Source: Nitrospirota bacterium (lineage in GTDB: Bacteria > Nitrospirota > Thermodesulfovibrionia > Thermodesulfovibrionales > JdFR-85). Taken from it: a DNA stretch of 34,421 bases. Under the pieces are notes generated by a model. The model had not been told where the DNA came from, made no database searches, and saw only the letters and a program-made list of their open reading frames with translations. The stretch lies in the NCBI GenBank assembly GCA_011051565.1, contig DRKX01000150.1, forward strand, positions 1 to 34,421, in the 5' to 3' direction. The translations under genes and the position numbers were made by a program. Below are positions 28,860 to 34,421 of the stretch, piece after piece; position 1 is the first letter of the stretch, and each line of letters starts with the position of its first letter.

Positions 28860-30665
28860 ATGATCAAAAACTTCACCAAGATATTCGCCCTGCTCTCCAG
28901 GCGGGAAAAACACCAGATATGCTGGCTGTTCGGCGGCATACTGGTCATGGGCTTGACGGAGATCACGGGGATAGTCTCGATAACCCCGTTCATGGGGATC
29001 GTATCAAACCCCGACATCATCCACACGAACAAATACCTGAGCCGAGCATATGAACTCCTCGGCTTCAGCAGCTCGAACCAGTTCCTCTTCTTCACCGGCG
29101 TGGTGGTCCTCAGCGTGCTCGCCTTCGGCAACGGGTTTTCGTCGTTCATCACGTGGCTCCTGCTGAGGTTCACATTCATGCAGGGTCACTCGCTCTCCGA
29201 GCGGCTTCTCAACAAGTACCTGAGCCAGCCCTATGTCTTCTTTCTGAACCGAAACACTGCGGACTTGAGCAAGAACATTCTCATGGAGGTCCACCGTGTC
29301 GTAGGCGGAGTGCTGATACCCGGCATGCAGGTGTTGACGAAGATGGTGGTAGCGTTGAGCATCCTGGGGCTGTTGATAGTGGTAGACCCCCTGCTTGCCT
29401 TGACCGTGGCCGTGGTTCTCGGCGGCGCGTATGCAACGGTCTTCGGGCTCGTACGCATGAAGCTGGCCAGGATCGGCAGGGTCTCGGCCGAGGCGAGGAC
29501 ACAGTGTTTCAAGGTGGCGAGCGAAGCGCTCGGAGGGGTCAAGGACCTGAAGCTTTTCGGCCGGGAGTCCGTCTTTCTCCGGAGATACTCCGTGACATCG
29601 CGTCAGTTCGCCGGCTATGAGGCAACCAGCCAGATACTGTCTCAACTGCCCAAGTACGCACTCGAGACGATAGCGTTCGGGGGGATACTGCTGATAGTGC
29701 TGTACCTGATCGGAGTAAAGCAGAATGCCGAGACCGCACTGCCGCTGATCTCACTCTACGCCTTTGCCGGATACAGGCTCATGCCGGCACTGCAGCGGAT
29801 ATTCATAGGGATGACGGTCATACGTTACAATCTTCCCGCCCTGGACATACTTCACGACGACCTGATCCACCAAGACCCCGGGGCTAAGGGCATAGACTAC
29901 GCCGGACCGGTACCCGCCCTGGACTTCAAAGACCGGATCGAGCTGCGCGACGTGGTGTACTACTATCCGAACGCATCCTCACCCGCTGTAGACAGCCTGA
30001 ACCTGACCATAAAGTCCAACACGACATCCGGGTTCGTCGGGGTGACGGGTTCAGGCAAGACGACCACAGTGGACATCATCCTCGGCCTGCTTTCGCCGAC
30101 CAGCGGGAAACTCGTCGTAGACGGCGTGGAGATCACTCCCGAGAATGTCCGCAGCTGGCAGAAGAACCTCGGCTATGTACCGCAGTCCATCTACCTAACC
30201 GACGATACCGTGACACGCAACATCGCCTTCGGCGTCAGGGACGAAGAGATCGACATGGAGGCCGTGGAACGTGCGGCAAGAATCGCAAACCTCCACGATT
30301 TCATAACAAAGGACCTGCCCGACGGTTACGACACGCTCGTGGGCGAACGGGGTATCAGACTGAGCGGGGGCCAGCGCCAGCGTATAGGTATTGCGCGTGC
30401 ACTTTATCACGACCCGAAAGTGCTCATCTTCGACGAGGCGACGAGCGCACTCGACGGTATCACGGAGAACGCCATCATGGAGGCGATACAGAACCTCTCG
30501 CGCAAGAAGACCATAATAATGATCGCCCACCGCCTGACGACCGTGCAGGAGTGCGACGTGATCTTCATGCTCGACAAAGGCAGGGTCATCGCCAAGGGGA
30601 CCTATTCAGAGCTCATAGAGTCCAGCTCCCAGTTCCGCAAGATGGCCAACGTCACACAGCCGTAG
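28860..30665 (+). CDS. ABC transporter ATP-binding/permease, PglK-like lipid-linked oligosaccharide flippase family
   Basis: Fused TM domain and NBD: GVTGSGKTTTVDIILGLLSPTSGKLVVDG, LSGGQRQRIGIARALYHDPKVLIFDEATSALDG; next to two GT2 genes. Confidence 0.88.
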   Translation: MIKNFTKIFALLSRREKHQICWLFGGILVMGLTEITGIVSITPFMGIVSNPDIIHTNKYLSRAYELLGFSSSNQFLFFTGVVVLSVLAFGNGFSSFITWLLLRFTFMQGHSLSERLLNKYLSQPYVFFLNRNTADLSKNILMEVHRVVGGVLIPGMQVLTKMVVALSILGLLIVVDPLLALTVAVVLGGAYATVFGLVRMKLARIGRVSAEARTQCFKVASEALGGVKDLKLFGRESVFLRRYSVTSRQFAGYEATSQILSQLPKYALETIAFGGILLIVLYLIGVKQNAETALPLISLYAFAGYRLMPALQRIFIGMTVIRYNLPALDILHDDLIHQDPGAKGIDYAGPVPALDFKDRIELRDVVYYYPNASSPAVDSLNLTIKSNTTSGFVGVTGSGKTTTVDIILGLLSPTSGKLVVDGVEITPENVRSWQKNLGYVPQSIYLTDDTVTRNIAFGVRDEEIDMEAVERAARIANLHDFITKDLPDGYDTLVGERGIRLSGGQRQRIGIARALYHDPKVLIFDEATSALDGITENAIMEAIQNLSRKKTIIMIAHRLTTVQECDVIFMLDKGRVIAKGTYSELIESSSQFRKMANVTQP

Positions 30666-30710
30666 CCGGGCGACCCTACGGCAGGGCGGCATGCGAACCG
30701 CCGCCGCCTT

Positions 30711-31361
30711 TCAATCGCCGAGCGGCGGATTGACGACTGCGACGTCCCTTTCGGCCGGGGCGTCGACCTTCACGATACGGCCTTCCACGCTGAGCCTCCC
30801 CTCTGCGAACAGCCTGATCGCGTAGGGGTATATCCTGTGTTCGTACTTCAGTATCCTTTGGGAGAGGCTCTCCTCGGTGTCGTCGTGATGGACCGGCACG
30901 GCCGCCTGAATGATTACAGGCCCGGTATCCATGCCCTCGTCGACGAAGTGGACCGTACAGCCGGATATCTTGACACCGTAATCGACCGCCTGTCTCTGTC
31001 CGTGGAGCCCGGGAAACGACGGAAGCAGTGCCGGGTGTATGTTCATGATCCTCATCCGGAAGGCGTCGATGAGCGGCTTCCTCACGATCCTCATGAAGCC
31101 GGCCAGTATGACGAGCTCGACGCCCCGCCTCTTCAGCTCCTCGGCCACGGCCGAGTAATAGGCATCGTGAGAGGGGTGGTCCGACGGCTGCATCACGACG
31201 GCCGGTATCCCGTTGTCCTCTGCGCGTCTTATCGCATAGGCACCGGGATTGTCCGTGACGAGTACCTCGACGCTCGCCGGCAGGTACCCGGTCTTGATCG
31301 AATCCATGATGGCCTGCAGATTCGAGCCCCTTCCAGATGCAAGCACTCCGAGCTTGAGCAT
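30711..31361 (-). CDS. purN: Phosphoribosylglycinamide formyltransferase
   Basis: LGVLASGRGSNLQAIMDSI, VILAGFMRIVRKPLIDAFRMRIMNIHPALLPSFPGLHGQRQAVDYGVKISGCTVHFVDEGMDTGPVIIQAAVPV. Confidence 0.97.
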   Translation of the reverse strand: MLKLGVLASGRGSNLQAIMDSIKTGYLPASVEVLVTDNPGAYAIRRAEDNGIPAVVMQPSDHPSHDAYYSAVAEELKRRGVELVILAGFMRIVRKPLIDAFRMRIMNIHPALLPSFPGLHGQRQAVDYGVKISGCTVHFVDEGMDTGPVIIQAAVPVHHDDTEESLSQRILKYEHRIYPYAIRLFAEGRLSVEGRIVKVDAPAERDVAVVNPPLGD

Positions 31362-31389
31362 GTATGAGCCTCCCTTGCAAGATAAGATT

Positions 31390-31638
31390 TCACCCGCTCG
31401 CCTTGTTGTATATCCACGCGATCAGGGAGCCGCTTATCAGCCCGTCGGCGAATCCGTACAGGAGGCCGATGAAACTGCCCCCGGGCGTGATGGAATAGCC
31501 GGGGTAGATCGATTCGCCGAGGGTCTGGAGAAAGAGCCTCCCGTACCCGGTATGGAAGCTGATCCAGGTTGTAATGAAGAGAGAAACGCCCCAGACGGTC
31601 CCAAGGGCGATGCCGAGAGCCGCGGGCTTAAGTCTCAT
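31390..31638 (-). CDS. Small conserved membrane protein (homologues sometimes labelled holin-like)
   Basis: 82 aa, two hydrophobic segments (LGIALGTVWGVSLFITTWI; SFIGLLYGFADGLISGSLIAWIYN). Confidence 0.6.
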   Translation of the reverse strand: MRLKPAALGIALGTVWGVSLFITTWISFHTGYGRLFLQTLGESIYPGYSITPGGSFIGLLYGFADGLISGSLIAWIYNKASG

Positions 31639-32467
31639 CGGTGCCCCCCTTTCCGAGGCTCTCGTCGTAGAGCCTCTTCTGACTCAGTCCATACTGCTGG
31701 GCGATCTTCCTGGCCGCCTCTTTCCGCCTCATCCCCTTCCTCATGAGGCCCCGCACCTCTGCGACCGCATCCTCAGCCGAGATCCCCTCGGCCGTCTTTC
31801 CCTCGACAACGAGCACGTACTCACCGGCGATGACCCTGTGCTGCAGTTCCTCGATCAGATCCGAGAGCCTGCCCCTCATCACCTCTTCATTCATCTTGGT
31901 CAGCTCGTGACAGACGGCACAGTACCTGTCGCCGAAAACCTCGTACATGTCGTTCAGGGAATCGAGCAGCCGGTGCGGTGCCTCGTAGAGGACCATGGTC
32001 CTGTGCTCGAGCCTCAGCTCCTCGAGCATCTTCACCCTGAGGCCGCGCTTTGGGGGCAGGAAGCCGGGGTATACGAACTCCCTCGCCGTGATCCCCGATA
32101 TCGAGAGGGCTGCGATTATGGCGGACGGCCCTGGGACTGCGACGACCTCTATCCCCTCGTCTATAGCCCGCCGGATCACCACCTCGCCGGGGTCTGAGAT
32201 ACCCGGGGTGCCGGAATCCGTGACGAGCGCGACATTCTCTCCTTCGGTCAGCCTCTCGATCACCGCCTCGGCCTTGACCTTCTCCTTGGCTCCCCAGTAG
32301 CTGATGAGCCTCTTCGATATGCCGTAGCGGGTGAGCAGCTTTCTCGTATGCCGCGTGTCCTCGGCCGCGATGACGTCGACATCCTTGAGAACCCTAAGGG
32401 CCCTCAACGTTATGTCCTCGAGGTTGCCTATCGGTGTTGCAACTATGAAGAGTATGCCGTTCATCAC
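31628..32467 (-). CDS. rsmI: 16S rRNA (cytidine-1402-2'-O)-methyltransferase
   Basis: GILFIVATPIGNLEDITLRALRVLKDVDVIAAEDTRHTRKLLTRYGI, VALVTDSGTPGISDPG, VVAVPGPSAIIAAL. Confidence 0.97.
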   Translation of the reverse strand: MMNGILFIVATPIGNLEDITLRALRVLKDVDVIAAEDTRHTRKLLTRYGISKRLISYWGAKEKVKAEAVIERLTEGENVALVTDSGTPGISDPGEVVIRRAIDEGIEVVAVPGPSAIIAALSISGITAREFVYPGFLPPKRGLRVKMLEELRLEHRTMVLYEAPHRLLDSLNDMYEVFGDRYCAVCHELTKMNEEVMRGRLSDLIEELQHRVIAGEYVLVVEGKTAEGISAEDAVAEVRGLMRKGMRRKEAARKIAQQYGLSQKRLYDESLGKGGTDET

Positions 32468-32507
32468 ACGCTTCTTCAGCCCGGGGATTCCGAGACAGCA
32501 CCGCCTC

Positions 32508-32984
32508 CTACTTCGTCAGCCTTTCCCTGAACCTCGTGAGCCAGGCGATATGAGCCTGTTCCTCCTCGATTATCCCGTCGACGGCCTCCTTCTCCTTGAC
32601 GGCCTTCCTCAGGCCGAGAAAGTATAGGAGAGTCTCCTTCTCGAATGCGAGGGCGAAGTCGACGGCGTCCTCAATCCTCTCCACTTCTTTCATCCTGACG
32701 AGTGCCTTGCCAGAGCCGAGAAAGAACTCCGACTCGACGAACGCCCTCATGTATGCAGACACTTCTTCCCAGCCCTCGACACCCGCGTCACCGGTTGCAT
32801 CGAGGAGTCTCTCGAAAGTCTGTTCGTGTGTCCGCTCCTTCTTTGCAAGGGTCTCGAAGAGGCCCCTGAGCTCGCTGTTGTCCTTGAAGCGCTCGGCCAT
32901 CGACGTGTAGAAATCGTATCCGAGCCTCTCGGTCCTTACGGCCTGATCGACGACCTCCCTGACGGAAAAAGCCTCGTGTTCCAT
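32508..32984 (-). CDS. Ferritin-like / rubrerythrin-family di-iron protein
   Basis: Four-helix pattern with ExxH-type motifs (RTERLGYDFY, KKERTHEQTFERLL, FEKETLLYFLGL, EEEQAHIAWLTRFRE). Confidence 0.85.
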   Translation of the reverse strand: MEHEAFSVREVVDQAVRTERLGYDFYTSMAERFKDNSELRGLFETLAKKERTHEQTFERLLDATGDAGVEGWEEVSAYMRAFVESEFFLGSGKALVRMKEVERIEDAVDFALAFEKETLLYFLGLRKAVKEKEAVDGIIEEEQAHIAWLTRFRERLTK

Positions 32985-33036
32985 AGCGTAACCTCCGTTG
33001 TTTGGGATTCAAGACTCAATGATCGGGATTCAAGTC

Positions 33037-33366
33037 CTATTTCTGTAGACCGCCTTCACCCGTACGCCCCTTTTCATCTCCGTCCTCTCCGGAGAGGTAC
33101 CTCCGCAACCTCCTGTCCGCATCGATTATCCCCTCGACGTCGTCACCCCTCAACTCCCATGAATACAGGCCCTTCGAGGTCCTCTTGAGCACGATCTTCA
33201 CGGGCTTCTTCGGCGTGAGGCTGACGATCTCGGGCCTGACGCCCTCTTCAAAAGGCCTCTCCGTCTCGGCCCCCCTCTGATTGCAGCCGGCAAGGAGGAG
33301 CAGCAGCACTACGGCACAGAAAGCCGCGGAGATCCGCGCTGAAAATCCGGGTACCGATTCCGCCAT
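33037..33366 (-). CDS. Small lipoprotein of unknown function
   Basis: Signal peptide with lipobox VVLLLLLAGCNQ; tightly linked to nadE (shared coordinate 33366). Confidence 0.6.
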   Translation of the reverse strand: MAESVPGFSARISAAFCAVVLLLLLAGCNQRGAETERPFEEGVRPEIVSLTPKKPVKIVLKRTSKGLYSWELRGDDVEGIIDADRRLRRYLSGEDGDEKGRTGEGGLQK

Positions 33367-34421
33367 CAGTAACTCCTGTACCTGTTGGTGATGGGAAAGC
33401 GCCTGTCGCGGCCGAATGCCCTCGGGGTGATCTTTATGCCCGGCGGGGCCTGCCTCCGCTTGTATTCACTCCTGTCGATCATGTCGATGACCCGCTTTGT
33501 ACACTCGACCTCGCAGCCGAGGTTTATGATCTCGTCAAAACTCCTGTCCTCCTCGATATAGGCCTTGAGCACGGGGTCGAGCACCTCGTACGGCGGGAGC
33601 GTATCCGTGTCCTTCTGGTCCGGCCTGAGTTCGGCCGACGGTTCCTTCCAGAGCACCCTCTCCGGTATCAGGGCCTTGCCGGACTTCCAGTTCCTGAACT
33701 CGGAGAGCTTGTAGACGAGGGTCTTCGGGACATCCTTGATTATTGCAAACCCGCCGGCCATGTCACCGTAGAGGGTCGCGTAGCCGACGGACATCTCGGA
33801 CTTGTTGCCGGTCGTGAGGACGAGCCATCCGAACTTGTTGGACATGGCCATGAGGAGGTTTCCGCGTATCCTCGCCTGGATGTTCTCCTCTGCGGCATCC
33901 GGGGGCAGGTCCCTGAAGAAGGGTCCGAGTGCTTCGATGTAAGAGGTGAAGACAGCGTCTATGGGTATCTCCGTCACCTCGATGCCGAGGTTTCCGGCGA
34001 GGGCAAAGACATCCTCCCTGCTCTCCGCCGAGGTGTATGGAGACGGCATGAAGAGCCCCCTGACGCGGTCGTTGCCGAGCGCGTCCACCGCAATCGCCGC
34101 AACGAGGGATGAATCGATGCCGCCGCTCAGGCCGATCACGACCTTGTCGAAACCGTTCTTCAGCACGTAGTCCCTCGTACCGAGAACGAGTGCGGCATAG
34201 ACCTCCTCAATCTCGCTCAGGGGTTCAGACGGAGAGTGTCCGTACTTGGACGGCCTTCCGGCCGGCCTGTCGTGCACGGGTATGAGGGTGACCTCATCCC
34301 GGCCGAGGGCGAAGACCTCCTGTCGCCTTCTCGGGTCGTGGAGCCTCCTCATGAAGACGGCGTCGAGGTTCAGGTCCGCCACGATCAGGTCTTCCTCGAA
34401 CTGTCTGCCCCTGAAGAGGAG
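33366..34421 (-). CDS. nadE: Glutamine-dependent NAD+ synthetase, partial (N-terminal amidase domain lies beyond the window)
   Basis: VIGLSGGIDSSLVAAIAVDALG (PP-loop), TTGNKSEMSVGYATLYGDMAGGFAIIKDVPKTLVYKL. The frame stays open to 34421 (LLFRGRQFEEDLIVADLNLDAVF), so the ORF-track start at 34382 is internal. Confidence 0.95.
   Translation of the reverse strand, partial: LLFRGRQFEEDLIVADLNLDAVFMRRLHDPRRRQEVFALGRDEVTLIPVHDRPAGRPSKYGHSPSEPLSEIEEVYAALVLGTRDYVLKNGFDKVVIGLSGGIDSSLVAAIAVDALGNDRVRGLFMPSPYTSAESREDVFALAGNLGIEVTEIPIDAVFTSYIEALGPFFRDLPPDAAEENIQARIRGNLLMAMSNKFGWLVLTTGNKSEMSVGYATLYGDMAGGFAIIKDVPKTLVYKLSEFRNWKSGKALIPERVLWKEPSAELRPDQKDTDTLPPYEVLDPVLKAYIEEDRSFDEIINLGCEVECTKRVIDMIDRSEYKRRQAPPGIKITPRAFGRDRRFPITNRYRSY

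Noticed and set aside
31390-31638. Phage holin / prophage remnant
   Set aside because: Only a small two-TM protein between purN and rsmI; no other phage genes, so treated as a conserved membrane protein.

Overview
This 34.4-kb window (bacterial, roughly 55-60% GC by eye) carries mostly core housekeeping genes in long, tightly overlapping operons. The gene and family content resembles a diderm such as Nitrospirota or Deltaproteobacteria, but taxonomy is not proven from sequence. I see no transposases, phage modules or CRISPR arrays. Contents in order: a partial nadC; tRNA-Arg(ACG); a two-gene inositol module (myo-inositol-1-phosphate synthase plus a fused nucleotidyltransferase/CDP-alcohol phosphatidyltransferase) resembling di-myo-inositol-phosphate (DIP) synthesis loci of hyperthermophiles; scpB; a long minus-strand run mobA-tatA-alr-mlaE-mlaF-mlaD(long)-PA2779-like-C39 peptidase-TPR-cobO; an intergenic region that folds like 6S RNA upstream of rarA; rarA-rny-ymdB; lptC-lptA-lptB-rpoN-hpf-rapZ-nifS; a NusG/RfaH-like paralog; a structured intergenic region with an RNase P-like motif; ilvC; a HELSH metalloprotease; a nitronate monooxygenase-like flavoprotein; an AIR-synthase-like protein; two GT2 glycosyltransferases and a PglK-like ABC flippase; purN; rsmI; a ferritin-like protein; and a partial nadE. 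The best leads are the DIP-like solute locus, the MlaD with a predicted C-terminal beta-barrel and no mlaC/mlaB beside it, the 6S-like RNA, the unexplained RNA-like region at 21.78-21.97 kb, and a sigma-54-type promoter upstream of the operon that encodes sigma-54. No wholly new system is demonstrated.
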